DNA from: Camarhynchus parvulus
Taxonomy: Eukaryota; Chordata; Aves; Passeriformes; Thraupidae
Direction: 5' to 3'
DNA length: 64,000 bases
Assembly: GCF_901933205.1 (NCBI RefSeq)
Contig: NC_044584.1
Coordinates: forward strand, 14,859,001-14,923,000
Part shown: piece after piece, positions 26,051-39,600 of the stretch
Layout of the letters: the number at the start of each line of letters is the position of its first letter
Numbering within the stretch: the first letter of the stretch is position 1
Notes under the pieces: model-generated
Told to the model about the DNA's origin: nothing
Database searches by the model: none
Seen by the model: the letters and a program-made list of their open reading frames with translations, nothing else
Made by a program: the position numbers and the translations under genes

Positions 26051-27375
26051 GGTGTAGGTATTTCCCCTTTATTCAAGACCACATCAAAGCTAGGCAAAAA
26101 TGACACATAAAACTGATTCATTCACTCCTAGCACTGAAGTATTCCTTTCTGGGAAAGGTTCTTCATCTTTCCTCCGGGAAAGACCTGGCTGCAGAGTTAA
26201 ACCAGGAGAAATGCCAGCCTCACCAGAGGAGTTTTATAGCTCCCTGTGGGATATGGCAAATCACTCCAGCTGGGCCCAGGCACAAATTCCCCCTCCCTCC
26301 TCCTTCCCCCATGGCAGGGTTCCCTGGCAATGCCTGAAATGAGGACAGGCAGCTGTGAGGTGTCCTCTGCCAAGGCAAAGAACATTAACTCTCCTCTGAT
26401 CACCCATCTGATGGGGGATGTAGGGCTTGGGAAGGAATCATTCTCAACACATGGGTTCTTCCCCAAGGTTGCCTGGTGTCAAGGGAAAGATCTCCTCAGA
26501 ATTCTGCGCTGGGCTGGCTTCCAGTCTGTGCTAATTGTGGAGATGAAGGATCAGAGCTTGGCTTTCTAGAAGGCTGAATGTTGCATGTTTCTTTGCAGCT
26601 ACTCACTCAGCTGCTGGCCAAGAGCACAACCTGCTTTGAGGATTTTTCTCTGTGTGGAGCCAGTTTGGGTTCTTGCTCCTTTGAGGGAGAGAAAGAGCTG
26701 ATGTTCCCCATTTCCCCCTCTCCTTATGGCCCAATATTATGACTAAACAAAACCCCTGTTCAGTCTGGGACCCTGGACTAAAACATCTCCACGTTGTTTT
26801 CCTCCTTTGCACTCATTGCTGCTGTAATTGAAGCTGGTTAATGTGCAGTGGCTTCGTTAGGTGGTTAACAGACCCAATTAGGGCTGAGTTCAATATCTGT
26901 TCTGTTGCTTTGCAAGGACCAAACTGGCTTACATCTTAACTGATTAGAGAGAAAAAAAAAATCTTTCAGCAGCTCTTTCCCAGTGCATCATCTCCTCTGT
27001 CTCTGGAAGTGCTTGGATTTATTAGTGTGTCCTCAGCAGCAAGGCAAACACACAGAGGGGCTGCTCAATCCTTCTCTGTGGGACAGTGAGTCCTGTCACC
27101 CCTGGGGTCACACACCCAACCCTCCTAGCCCCTGCTGGGCTGAAGGAACACAGGTCTCCTGACCCCTGGTCAGGCTCAGTGGTCCCCAGAGCTGCCCCAA
27201 AGTCATGGCGTGTCCAGCTCTGTGCTCCCCTCGGTGTGATGTGGGGTCCTTCTCTGCTCACTCTGCTCAACAGGAACATCCCAGCCCACTTAAAGTGTGC
27301 AGTCAGGCTGAGCATCCAAATATGTCAAAAATATTAACAAAGCTTCTCTATAGCTGCTCTTCCCCCTCTTCAGCC
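26051..27375. other. Unique non-coding sequence
   Basis: Moderately GC-rich unique sequence (26200-26350, 27050-27280) with only short unrecognised frames on both strands. No repeats or RNA genes are apparent. Confidence 0.5.
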
Positions 27376-27403
27376 AAAAAAAAAAAGAAAAAAAAAAAGA
27401 AAT
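27376..27403 (+). repeat. A-rich simple repeat
   Basis: Runs of eleven A separated by single G residues. There is no polyadenylation signal or target-site duplication next to it, so I do not read it as a retrocopy tail. Confidence 0.85.
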
Positions 27404-27637
27404 TTCTATTTTGGAGCTTAGGCTCTAGGCTTAAATAGTACATATACATGAACTTTCACCACGTGATTCTGTACTTTATAAAACCATGGCAAAGAAAATA
27501 TACCGATTTCTTGCCAGGTTCCTCCCCCTCAGTCCTGCTCCTGACACTAGGAGCTTGTAGAGCCAGGAATATTCCATCCTTACAGCTTGGCTTTGACAGT
27601 AGCTTCCTTTTGTGATTGCAAGTGAGCCATAAAAGGG

Positions 27638-27656
27638 AAAAAAAAAAAAAAAAAAA
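27638..27656 (+). repeat. Poly-A run of 19
   Basis: Uninterrupted run of 19 A, followed by ACAACAAAAAACC-type sequence. The 200 bp upstream show neither an AATAAA signal in the expected position nor any coding similarity, so a processed pseudogene is not supported. Confidence 0.9.
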
Positions 27657-27719
27657 CAACAAAAAACCAGGAAGAGTTACCGCAAATTAATAAGTCTGTT
27701 TTGCTGAATATGTTATTTC

Positions 27720-28320
27720 TATTAAAATTTTAAAAGAGTTTTAAGTGACAGTAAATGTGGTCTTATTTTAGAATGGTTTCCATAACACTACACAACAGTT
27801 GCCAATGGCACTTATGCCTTGTCGTGCATACACACAGTTATTTAGCTGACAACAGTGTTTAAGCTATTAAACAAGATAATATTGCAACTGTTATGCAATG
27901 GTAAAGCTCTCACTTGAAAGAAGTATTTGGGCTTTTTAGCTGAAAGTTGACTTTTGTTCCATATTCATTTATATTTGCTTTATTAGAAATGTATAATTTA
28001 ATGTAATATTCAAGGCCCTTAGGGTATACAGTCAGTTGCCTATAAAACATTCATGCACATTGAACACTTTTTTGGTGCCAGTTCTTGGCTTTGTACATCT
28101 GCTGTACAATACTGAGTATTCTAGCTAACAACATGCCACTGCCTTAATTGAGTTTAGGTGTTCGAGTCATTTATTTAAATTTAGTAGTGTGAATAATTTA
28201 TTTCAATTTACATTTTAATTATTTTACCCACTTTTTTAGGAGTAACCTCATTTTCTAGCTTCTAAAAAAATAATCGGCATATGTTTACTGCAGCAACATT
28301 CACACTTACTAAATTCTCTG
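27720..28320. other. AT-rich complex block, candidate conserved non-coding element
   Basis: Six hundred bases of AT-rich but non-repetitive sequence, with no transposon signature and almost no CpG. It contains a perfect inverted repeat TTGTACA-tctgc-TGTACAA at 28091-28109. It also has an 8-base inverted pair, AACAGTTG near 27793 and CAACTGTT near 27886. This texture is typical of vertebrate conserved non-coding elements, but that is inference from composition only. Confidence 0.35.
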
Positions 28321-30140
28321 AGAAGTTTAGTTCCAAACTGAGAAATACTAATGAATTATTCATACCCCAGGCACTAGCTGGAGCTGAGTTAGGATGTCCA
28401 GGTCTAAAAGAGACCTGGCCTTCTAGAACCCAACATTCCCTAAAGCTCTCTGAGATTTGTACATCTGCTATGGCAAGTTGGACTAAGCTGTATTTAAATA
28501 TGGTAAAATGTGGATATTTCTGCTGTCCACATGGATTTATATGTTGCTTTTATTATTATTCTTATATATTATTATCTGTAATTGACCAGTTCATTGGGGT
28601 GTCATACATGGCATGGAGTTCCTTGTGCTCTCTTCCCCATCTAAGTAATAGATATAAGGTCTGAGACAGGCATTCCATTACATTTTCCTGTATGTAGGGC
28701 TCTCACAGGTGGGGAAATGGAACTCAAACATCTCATCTGCAGCACCCTCAGACATTCCCCAGTGTGCCCAGAGCTCCAGTGGGATTGCTTGGGAGTCTGC
28801 TGGGAGAACTGCAAGGAAGTCCAAGCTCTAAGGACTTATGTCCTCAGAAACAAATGGGGGATTTGCTGGAAAAACAGCAACAGCACTATTTATTTATTTA
28901 TCTAATTGCTCATTTTCTGAAAAATCTGTGTGCTTTAAAGGCAGGCTTTAAAGAAGGGCTTAAGATCTGCAAACATACCCAGGGTCTGAATCCAGCTCTT
29001 ACAGAACATCTCTGTCACTGGCACCTGCCTGCAGAGGTTTCAGAGTGTTAACAGGACAAACACTGTCCACATTTTGTAATTTTATAACCAGAAAAAGATG
29101 CCTTCAACAAAGGGCAATGAAAACCACTCAGCATTAAACATGTGAGGAGTTTTTCCTTGGTGGCTGAGTCAATTTGCCACCACTGCTGTGTGCAGACATG
29201 CACCTACATGTGCACCTGTGACTCCTGGGTTGTCTCTTTTTTTAGAATGATCCTTTCCAAATACAAGGTAAGCACAGGCAAAAATATATGCATTGTTTCC
29301 AGCCTGGATGTCTTTACTGCTTAGATTTCTGCATATAGCTACATTTTTATTATTCACACTGTCTCTTTAGACTCATGCATATCTTTTCACACACACAAGT
29401 GTGCCCTGAGATGTTACAATCTCTTTTACCTGTCGATCTATAGCTATATAAATGTTTCTCCAGGTAATAAATTTCACCACATTTTACTTTAAAATGTAAT
29501 TTTTTCCAAATTCACTTTTACTGCTAAATATAGTTCATAATGGCCTGTCCATAAATGAACACCTTGAGAATGGAAAGCGGTAAGCAGAAAATATTTTTAA
29601 TAGCAAAAATCTTTAGCTACAACAAACTACATGCATGTCTTTGTTTTGAATACCAATGGAGATGCTACTCAAAGTATTTTTTTTTCAGCTGTAACAGCAG
29701 CTTCAGTTGTGCAGAAGTTGGGTGCAGAGGGTTCTGGGGAGCGACCTGGGGAGTTGTGGTGACAATTATTTTGGCCAACACCATGAACTGGAGTTTTCCA
29801 GAGTTAAATCCATGGTCTGCAGCACCAGCCAAGGTGGTGTCAGTGCTGCTGTGCCACAGGGGACTTCCCTGCTCCAGAGGGGACACAGAATCCCTGTGGA
29901 AATTGGCCAGTTCTGTGCAGGGGAGGGTCTGACGTGGGTGGCAGTGGAGTGCAGTGGTTCCCCTGCTCCACACTCTGCACGTACCAGCTGGAGCTGGGAT
30001 CAGCTCAGCAGATGGTTCAACCCTTGTTGGACCAGAGCCATCCCCAATGCTGCACTTGGGGAAGGAGCTGGGGAATGGCTGTGACCGGCCCAAGGCTGAG
30101 CTCCCTTAGAAGGAGCTGTCCAGGGCCACTGCAGGCACTG
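28321..30140. other. Unique non-coding sequence
   Basis: Nothing is recognised. Overlapping frames of about 125-142 codons at 29555-30093 occur on both strands in a GC-rich interval and carry no motif. Confidence 0.5.
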
Positions 30141-30198
<58 letters not shown>

Positions 30199-30203
30199 TA
30201 GGG
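30141..30203 (+). repeat. (GGGACA)n hexanucleotide array
   Basis: Nine perfect GGGACA units run from 30141 to 30194, followed by one GGGATA and a final GGG. Evenly spaced G3 runs with 3-base loops give repeated G-quadruplex potential on the plus strand. The long frames crossing it (30000-30387) translate as dipeptide repeats and are not genes. Confidence 0.95.
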
Positions 30204-33200
30204 AGGGGAGCCCCTGGCTGGGGCTGGGGGCAGCTGCCCCGGGCACTGGGACACAGGGAGGGGACCTCACGTGCCAGGGGTGCAGGGCTGGGCTGGAACC
30301 AAGAGGCAGCAGAGCAGGAGCATCCCGGGAGGTGTCACACCTGGAAATGAGCTCCAGGGACCATGAGCTGCTGCAAATCCACTGCATGACAGAATCTGCC
30401 CCCCAGCCATCTTTAACTACTCATTCCTCAGCCTACAGTCTCACTACTACAGGCATTTTTCTCATTCAGACCCTTACAAACCTGTCCTAAAACAGAGCAG
30501 ATTTTGTAGTAATGCTGGTGTGCCAGGAAAAACTACTGGTGAGCTGGTGAATGAGCAATATACACAGCTTACTGTGTTACAAACCTGCAGGTGGCCTGGA
30601 AGTAATACAATTAAAATAATTTTTGGACAACATGACCTCTGTTTTGAAGGTGAAAGACCTTCTTAAAAGCTAGAATATAAGCAAAAGGTGGAAAACTAGA
30701 ATCAGTTGGTGAAAATAGAAAAAAAAAAAGAAAACCAATTTTTCCACACAATATGTTTATAATTTGTTTGAAAAATGGTTCAAATATTTTGGTCTTTTGT
30801 GGGCAACTCTGAGACTAATAGTTCTTTGTCCCATTGCACTCACTATCCAATACTGCACATATGCAATAAATTTGCAAGAGGGAAGATCAAGAGTGATGGA
30901 TATAACTGAGAATAGTTTTGGCCTTGTTTGACTGTGAAAGGCTTTTCAGGGGCAGATTTATTTCAGAAAGGGACTTATTTGACGGCTCTGAACCTACCCC
31001 TTCTGCTCACCTTTGTGCTAGAGGCACAGTGGATATGCTGGCAGAAGCCTCATGCCATACTTTCCCCCTAAACCTCCACTGCTGGAAACGGGATATTAAA
31101 TTCTTGGCAATAAAGCAGTTTCTGCTTGTTGTTCAGTAACCTTGTAGCCCTCAGCTCTGCTCGAAAATCTTACAGGAGCCAAGGAGCCAAGCAGGAATCA
31201 AAGATTTGAATCAGGGAGGTAGGAGGATATTAAAGATACACCAGAGGAAACTAAAAAAGAGGCCAACCTTGGAGCAGCCAAATGGGTAGGGACCCTTTGG
31301 TTCAACTCCTAGCCCTCATTACTTGTCCCTTCCCGTGGCTGAATTTAATCTTACGTGGTTCTTGCCAGCCCCTCCTCTGGCACTGCAGGCTGGCTTTAAA
31401 CTTGATGAGTGGCTTTTGTGTTCAGGCTCTGCTGGGCAGGGAGTTTAGCTGGGCAGGGAGATGAGGCAGGTAATAGCACTGCTTCTCCATCTGGGCTCTG
31501 GTGGGGCCTCTGGCAGGGCACCTCTCAGCCATGGGAGAGGGTTTGTAGGCACTGACAGGGCTGAGGAAAGCAGAGGTTTCTTCCCACACCTTCGTTATTA
31601 GTCCACCCTCTAGCTGAGGGCTGCATGCTCCCTGGCAGCCAGCTCCTGGTGGTGCCCAGGAGGGGCTGTGCTGCTGCTCCTGATGGGACAGAGAGAGGCA
31701 GCAGGTGAGGGGCAGGGAGCGAGGCCACGTGGGGACTGAGCTGCAGGTGAATGAAGGTGTCTGCAGATCTCTGAAGGTGTCTGCAGGTGTCTCAGGTGCC
31801 ACTGGATGTGCTGGACAGGAGCAGGGCTTGGTAGGGCTTGCTGCTCCTCCCCTCTTGCTCAGCCACTCTAACGGCCTCCCCTGCCTTCTCTATTCCTTGC
31901 TCATCTCTTAATAAAAAGTGTTCAGACTTTTGTTAAACTTGTAACACCCAGAGAGCTGTCCCTGCAGAACGAGCTGTGCCCTTTGGCCTCTGCTCTCCAT
32001 CGAGTGGTCAAAGCTGCAGTGCAGGACTGGCTGCTGGCCAGCCAGCTCTCATTGTAGCTAACATCCCAGAGGGCCTGGGGATCAATCCTCACACAGACAG
32101 AACAATTCTTCTCTTCAGGGGTACAGCCTTCTGTAGCTCCTCCTGAGCTGACTCAGCCTGCTCACACAGGGACTGTCCTTTGAGCAGCCAGGTGAGGTCA
32201 GGACGTGGATGCCTGGAGGGTCTGTCAGGTACATTTGGCGAGTGAGGAAGGCCAGGTTGCGAGTAGAGGAATCAAAATACATTTCAAAGCCCCCAGTGAA
32301 GGAGACAGGCAGGTTTGGGAGTGCCAGGCATGCTCAGGCAGAGGGAGAGCAGCAGGGCTCAGGCCATGGGCAATGCTCTGGTGGCAGGGCTGCAAGGAAA
32401 TGAAATGTGTGTGTGTTTTGCTTTTCCTCTGAACTACATAACTCACTGAGAAGTCTTCAGGGAGCCTTACTGTTTACAGATTCTGAGTCAGGGAAGAATT
32501 ACTTTGTTTTTCTGAGCGCAGTGGATCAAGTGAGTCAGATCAGTTTGGCCAGGAGGACATAACACCCATGATGTCTTTCTGGAAGGGCAGAGGAGAGCAA
32601 GCTGAGAGACTGCAATTTCAAACTGGAAGGAAGAGGAGATCCAGGACTCATGCTGGTCTCTGAGAGCTCACAGCAGAGAGCTGTGAGGGCACTGAGCCAT
32701 GATGATTTGGGGACCACCATGACACAAAACTCTGAAGGGCTGAATCTGGTCCCAGTTACAGCAGTGCAATCCCAGAACAGCCTGTTAATTCTGAGATGTG
32801 GTGAAGAACCAACAGGACACATCCAGCCTCCATGTGCAGTCACCCTTCCATCTCTCCCTGAATCCCCTTGGTGAAGCCTTTCCACACTCCTGCACATGCA
32901 GGGCTGTCCCCACCCTCCTGCAGCTGAAGGGCACCCAAAGGCCTCTGGGGTGATGGTGGCTCGTTCTGAACAGAGCATCTCTCACCCAATCTGAAATGAG
33001 CACTCATTCTTGTGCGTCACCATAAAATCCATCTGGAACGCTTGATTCTTCCCAATTAAATGCCAAGCTTCCAGATTAGTCCAAGTGTAATAAAAGAGTC
33101 TTTAACAAATTCTGAGTGTTCTCCTGGCCCTAGCAGAAGGCTGGGAGAGAGGATCAGTGCTGTTAAATCCCTCTGCTGTGCTCTCCTAAGAAATGCCACA

Positions 33201-36200
33201 GCCTTCAGCCCCACCCGGCATTATTGCCATTGTTGTCCTTCAGGGGTTGATGCTAATGGCGACTGAAAGAGCTTAATGAGCATGTGCCTTGAATAAGCTC
33301 TTTATACCTTATAAAATAATTACATTTTATTGAAAATTCCACAGGGCCAAGCTCACAGAAGCAGTCAGGGGTGCCAATTTAATAGGATATGGTACAGTGC
33401 TTTACTCAAATAAGGCCAGATCCTTCAGAAGTTCACCTTCATGGCCACAAAGGACAGCAGGGCCTCCTGAGCACAGGATACCTGCTGTTATCCACCCTGG
33501 GGCTCTGGGGAAAGGCAGGATCACAAAACACCTCTGAAATGGAGTGGTGCTGTTTGGTGAGAGGAATAGGATTTGTGTTCTGACAGCACAGAGACACCTG
33601 GAGATCCCTGATGAAAGGTGGCTTGTCAATAGCCTGTTAAACATTCTTTAAATAGGGATGGTGAGCTGCTTTTCCTGGTCTTCCTCCCATCCAGCACAGA
33701 TCAAAATTGTTGACCTATTAAGGAAAGAAAGACATTCCCAAAGGAATGCCTTGTGGTGTTTTCTGGGATGCAGTGGGGCCTCTGCCTTTAACAACACACA
33801 GCAGTGGAAGCTCTTAATGGGGCTATAGAAAGTTCTTAAATAGGAAGGAATGACAAAGAGCCTATTGAATCTGGGTAGGATAAGTTTCTCATCATGTAAG
33901 CATTTTGCAAGAGGAAATGGCTGAATGACTCACGGATAAATTGCTTGTAATACATTTCATTAGAAAATTAAAATTTGTAAATTTATTTTTCATCTTTCAG
34001 CAAAATGCTTCCATATCTATCACTGAGGAAATATTCTTTGGGTCTGCACTGAATACAAGAAAGCACAAACAAAATACTCCCATAATGTGCTTTAAATGTT
34101 ATAAAATACATTTTCTGGATGAAATTTAAACCCTTGTAAAAACTTTTTCAACCAGTGCCAGTTTTTAAATATTATATTATTTATACTGCAAAAATACTTA
34201 AGAATCTCATAATTTCAAGACCAGACCTTTCAACAAAATGCGATTTCTTTTCACAAATGGGCCCATGGAAACTCTTTTCAAAATATTCACTAGATGCATG
34301 CAAGACCTGTGTGTCAGGGACTGCAAGGACCAGGGGTCACTGAGCATCCTTGCTGCCCATGGCTCTCAAGGCAAGGAGTCTGCAGCTACTGATGAGATCT
34401 GAGCTGCAGCCTGGACCAAAAAAACAAGGGAAGCCTTCAGCATCCAGATCCCAAACTCCATTGGTGGCAAAATTCTGAATTTTGTGTTAGCACAAAATCA
34501 ATGCAGAAAATCACAGGATGCTTTAGAAATGTGAAATTCTGGTGTATTTTTTCTCTGTCTCGTGGTTTCTTAGTCCTTGCAGCAGACTACTGCCATGTTT
34601 TCCAGTTTTTCCTCTGTATCTGTGGTGGTTAACAGTGTATTTTAAAATGTCATATGCCTGAATAATTATCAAATTCCTACTATTCCTGTGACATTTCCAG
34701 GCTCCTGTCCATGGCTGCTCATTCCTACTCAGCCCACCAGAGATTCTGAGCCTGCAGCTGAGGAACACTCCCTATATAATTGCTTAAGCTCTTGGCACAA
34801 GTGCAGGGTGGGCTGAAAAGTAGGGAATTTTCCAGACTGGGTCCACTTCAAGGAGAACAGAGTGGTTTTCAGCCTGTGAAATTGCATTTCTGGAGGTTTC
34901 ACCCATCCCTCTTCTGCAGCAGGTTATGGGACCACCACAGTTCCTGCAGGCTTCTGCCCAGTTGTAGTTGTAGCTGTCAGGAGGAATCCAGCCCTGATGG
35001 GGAGAAATGTCCAGCACAGTCACACATTTTGCCCAGAGCAATTGCTAGTTGTGCTTAGAAGGTAAATAGACAGCAGAGAAGGTGGCAAGAAGATAAAAAG
35101 GTGAAAAGAAGAAAGATTAAAAAAACCCCACCAAACCTGTTTGAGCAAAGCATGGGCCAAGCACTTCCTATGTTTTACCCCTACAACAGGGAGCCAAAAT
35201 AAACCAAAGGATGTCACTCTGTGTGCAGGGACATCTGCCATGGGCAGTCACTTGTGGAGCACTGAGGTGGAGCTGTGTCCAGGCTCTGGAGCCAGCCCCC
35301 CCAAATGTGTGAGTTCAGTGCCAGGGGTTACACTCTGGTGTCTGTCTGCAGTTTATAATGAAATAATTTCATTAGGCAGGTGTGAGGTGTGAGGTAAATG
35401 TACAGTGTAATCCTGTATAACACAATCATCATCACATTTTGATTCCCCTGCCCATCACCTTCCACATTTATCTTCAGAGACCTCTTAATGAAACAGCTGC
35501 TTAGATTTAATTAAACAACAGCATTATATAAACAAGTTCTTTTGTTTTGTGTGCTGAACAGGGCATTCATCTTCAAAAGCTTTTCTGCCAGAGCTGGCCT
35601 GGCTGCCCCTTGACTTGTCTCTACTCCAATTACCACTCCAGTTTAGCTGATTAATTTGTAGCCACTGGCAAACATGCACAGTTGGCAGGACATCATTCCG
35701 TTTCAGTGACAAGCACTATAAAAAGATCATTATTTTCATTAGCATAAATAACTGCATGTTGATAGAACTCTGCTTTCTGAAAATAGGTTAAAGTCTTAAC
35801 TGGCTGTGTCTTAACAGTGGCCCTGAGTGGGCTGCCCCCTCCTAAAATTCTTATTCATTACCCAGATATAATTGGAAGGAAAATTATCACATAAGTGAAC
35901 AATAAGATATCAGTGTATAATGCTTAATGACTGACTCAGCCCAGTAATAGTCTGGAATGATTTTTTTTCTTAAAATGAGACATTTTTTTAGTAAATGCCT
36001 GTATAGACACACACTAATTTTTTACCAAACCATACATATTTGATGGTATATAAGAAAAGTCAATGAAAGAAACAATCATGCACAAATAAATAAGTTTTCT
36101 CCTGCATTTCCTAGGGCATAGAGATATTATTTTTCCAGTCACTGGCCTTGGTTGGCTGCTTTGAAAGCTTTTCTGGCTGCACTCTACTAGTCAATCATGT

Positions 36201-36579
36201 CCCTAAGAGTTCTTCCCTTACTGGGTCTTTAAGAGTTGATATTTTATAACATGGTCCTTTGAGAAGAAAGGTTTAGTTTTGTGCCATTCTCTTTTCTCCA
36301 CCATGATGACACCTGGTACACACCAAGACACCAACAATAAGAAAGGAAAGCAGCAATGATAAGAAGTGGTGTTTGAAAGGTGGCACTTTGAGTAGGTTTG
36401 GTCCCTTAGCCCAGCTTAGCAGCTCTTCAAATGAAAAAGTGTATTAATACACAGGATGTGACCATCTGGATGTTTTTAACTCATTGTCCTAGAGGGAAAG
36501 TTTGAAATGAGATTCCTGCTTTTAGCTCTTAGGGAATATTTGGTTTTATTTCACACAGAAAATGCCACAAATTTTAAAA
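30204..36579. other. Unique non-coding sequence, no gene seen
   Basis: Mixed composition: GC-richer at 31400-31900 and 32540-32960, AT-rich at 33880-34260 and 35380-36120. A small direct repeat (TGAAGGTGTCTGCAG, twice, spaced 21 bp) lies at about 31753-31790. The AT-rich interval 35860-36180 is complex and CNE-like. No frame resembles a known protein. Confidence 0.5.
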
Positions 36580-36612
36580 ATATTTATATATACACACACA
36601 CACACATATGAA
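36580..36612. repeat. TA/CA microsatellite
   Basis: TTTATATATA runs into about eight CA dinucleotides and then CATATG. It is ordinary simple sequence. Confidence 0.85.
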
Positions 36613-39600
36613 CACACAGAACCCTGGCTCTGTAGCAATGGTCTTGGGTAAACACCAGCAAGTGTTGGCCAAGCATGAATTTTAGTCACTGTACTGCCCA
36701 TATGTGTTCATGATTCTGAGAAGAACATCCTCTCTAAGGTAGCACTGTTCTTTTTACACTTAATTCACTACTGATGGCATTAATGGTAAAATAACTTTTT
36801 CTTTGTATTATACAGCAAAACAAAAAGTGGGCATGGAAGAACAAGAGAGGCTTTTTTTAAACTTTTTTTTTTACCATCAAGAAGCCTTGCCATTGCTTTG
36901 AAATGTTGCCCAGAGCATCTTTGTGCCCAGCTTGTCTATGTCTTTCAGTCTGTGTCAGAAGATGACTTTGAAAATTAGCTGGTTTATGTAACAGAGAAGA
37001 GCCGAGGGTAATAAAAAAGAGAGCAAATGATTGCCTCAGTATTGAATATTTTCCAGGAAAAAAATGCAGAGGAGTGAAAGGTGAAAAGAAGATTTGGACT
37101 CCTGACATGCTCTGCATCCCCAGAGCTCCTCACATGGTGTCCCCACGCTCCCAGGCAGAGCCTTGCCCTCCTCCCGGGGCTGGATGGAGAGAGATGAAGA
37201 ACCTCTTAGGCTGTCAAAGGACAACCAAAGTGAAAATGCCTTGCAAAATGCTGTGTAATGTTTGCTGAAATGTCACACCCAGAGTGGGATGCAGGGGAAA
37301 GGAGGGTGGCAGGTCTGACAGCCCTGCTGAACACCCACGTGGGGAATGCCACGGTATGTTTGGATGCTAAAATGGATTGCTAGAAACAGATTTTGAAATC
37401 ACTCCTGTGAAATGCTTGTTTTGCAGCAAATAGGTCATAAACCAACAATAAAGGCACATTGAAACATGCTTTTGCTTTGTCAAAAACAAGTAAAAAAAGA
37501 AACAAAGAAAGAAACAAGCAGGAGAACCCTCTGACTTCATACTATGGAGCATGAAGAAGACTGGGAAATGCCTCTCAGGAGCAGTGATTTAGGAAGCCAG
37601 GGTGTTTACTGATGGGAGCAGGAGCCAGAACTGCAGCAAACTGTGGTTACCTTCTGGGGAAGGGAGGAGAGGTGAAGGGTTGTTTGCAGTAGACAATGAC
37701 TCTCAGAGAGGAGCAAACAGTTTTGTTTGTTTGCTTTCAGTTACTTCAAATCACCCTTGAAGGGTATACAAATTGTGTTTTGGACCCAATTATTTAGGAT
37801 GTTGCTGAATAGGATGCATTGTATGAGCAGGACAAAAGGCACTACTGGGCCAACAGAAGTCAGACATAGAGGTAGAATAAGATCTTGCCTATTTAATCTC
37901 TAGAGAAAACTGGATATTTAAGATGCAAAGCAAGTGCTGGCAAATTGTGGCCTTTTAGAATAATGCCATTGCATTTCTGAAAAGCTGCCCAGTTCACCTG
38001 GGTTCCAACGGACACAGGAGAGGAGCTTTGAGCAGAGCAAGGAGTGCATGGGGCAGCAGTCAGGGTGCCTGCCTGCCAGGTCAGCTCTAAATCTCTAAAT
38101 GTGCTCCACCATCCTTTAGGGAAGTGCTGCTTTCCCCGTGGCAGCAAACTGGCAAACAACAGCTTGCCTGAATTTTCTTAATGAAATAAAAAGGCACTTT
38201 TATTTTAGACTGGTAGGCACCTCTGAGTTTTGGTCAACATGAAAATTCCGTTATCTGAACTGGCAGTTATAAATGGTTTTAAAGCACCAATTGCCAGCTA
38301 TGAAAAAAAAGAAAAGAGGAAGAAAGAGATCAGAATAGCTTTTTACAAAAGATAAAAATCATCATCTTGCATCTAATTGACTTCAAGGCCATTTACCTGG
38401 AATAGGGGCTGCAATTAAACTCCCAGGCTGTCCAGTGTGCCCTCAGAAGCACCTGCTCCATCCACAGGCACAGTTTGCAGCTGGTTTGGCAAATTTGGCA
38501 AGTGACAGTGGGACTTTGTGCTCCTCAAACCCCAGGCAAACAGAGGAGCTGCTTCAGCCCATGCTTGAGATGTGTTTTTTTCCTTGGAATGATTATTTCT
38601 GTTTCACCATCATATCACAGGAATTGTCCCAGAAAACACAACAAAAGCAGGTTCTTTTCCTTGCAAGAATCAGTGTTGAGGACTCATTCTGGTGTCCTGG
38701 TCCTTTGCTGAGCAGAAAATGCTTGTGCTTGCACTTTCTTCAGCTGTTGCTGTCCTGGCTGCCAACATGGCTAAACTCATGATGGATCAGACTCGCTGCT
38801 GCACGATGCTTGCTTGGAGCCAACCATGCAAATGCTTTAAGAGGCATCCATGCTGCTCTCCAAGTATCACTGCTGGCTGCCCTCCAGTAGCTTTTTCTGG
38901 CTAATCTAATAGTGCAGGAACAAAACCGTAGAGATTAAAGTAAAAAAGCAACATGAGTGGACATGTTTGTGTTAGAACACTGACAGGGGAGAGCACATTT
39001 TTAATGTAATGCGGGTGACTGGAATATTTTCCATTTCCCTACGTGTCATACAGCACATTTAAAAACATCTTAGCTTTTTGAGCATGGATTTTTGGGCTGA
39101 AGGATCACAATGAAGCTTTATAGCCCTTTCTTATCAAGTGTGGCATTTCTGACATCATTTGATGCGCAAGAGCAACTGCATTAGTCAAAGGCTACGCTTG
39201 AATAGTTATCACTTTAAGCCCATGCCCTGGGAGTATTGTATTCGGTTCCCTCATTATTTCCAGCCCTCCAGGTTATACCAAGAGTTGCTATTAGTACATT
39301 ACAATCATAAAATGAAGGTAGTCACTTTCTATAAGGGTCAAGCTTTCCTCCTAGGTGCAGGCAAAGTTCATTCTGCAGCTCAGGTGGACAGGCAGCGTCC
39401 CATTCTGGGCATTTTGGCTTCCCAAATGTTTTGTGTACAGCTCTACCTTTTGGGTCCAAGGCTCACTTGGACAGCCCTAAAACATTTAAGGAAGTCTAAC
39501 ACTGCAGCATCCTGGTGCTCCTCTTACACACAGGCCAGGGTAACTGTGGAGTGTTTGGGTCCAAGCCATGGGTGTGGCACATTCCTGTAAGAGAAGAGCA

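Noticed and set aside
27638..27656. Poly-A as tail of a retrocopy
   Set aside because: No AATAAA upstream, no gene-like body and no flanking duplication.
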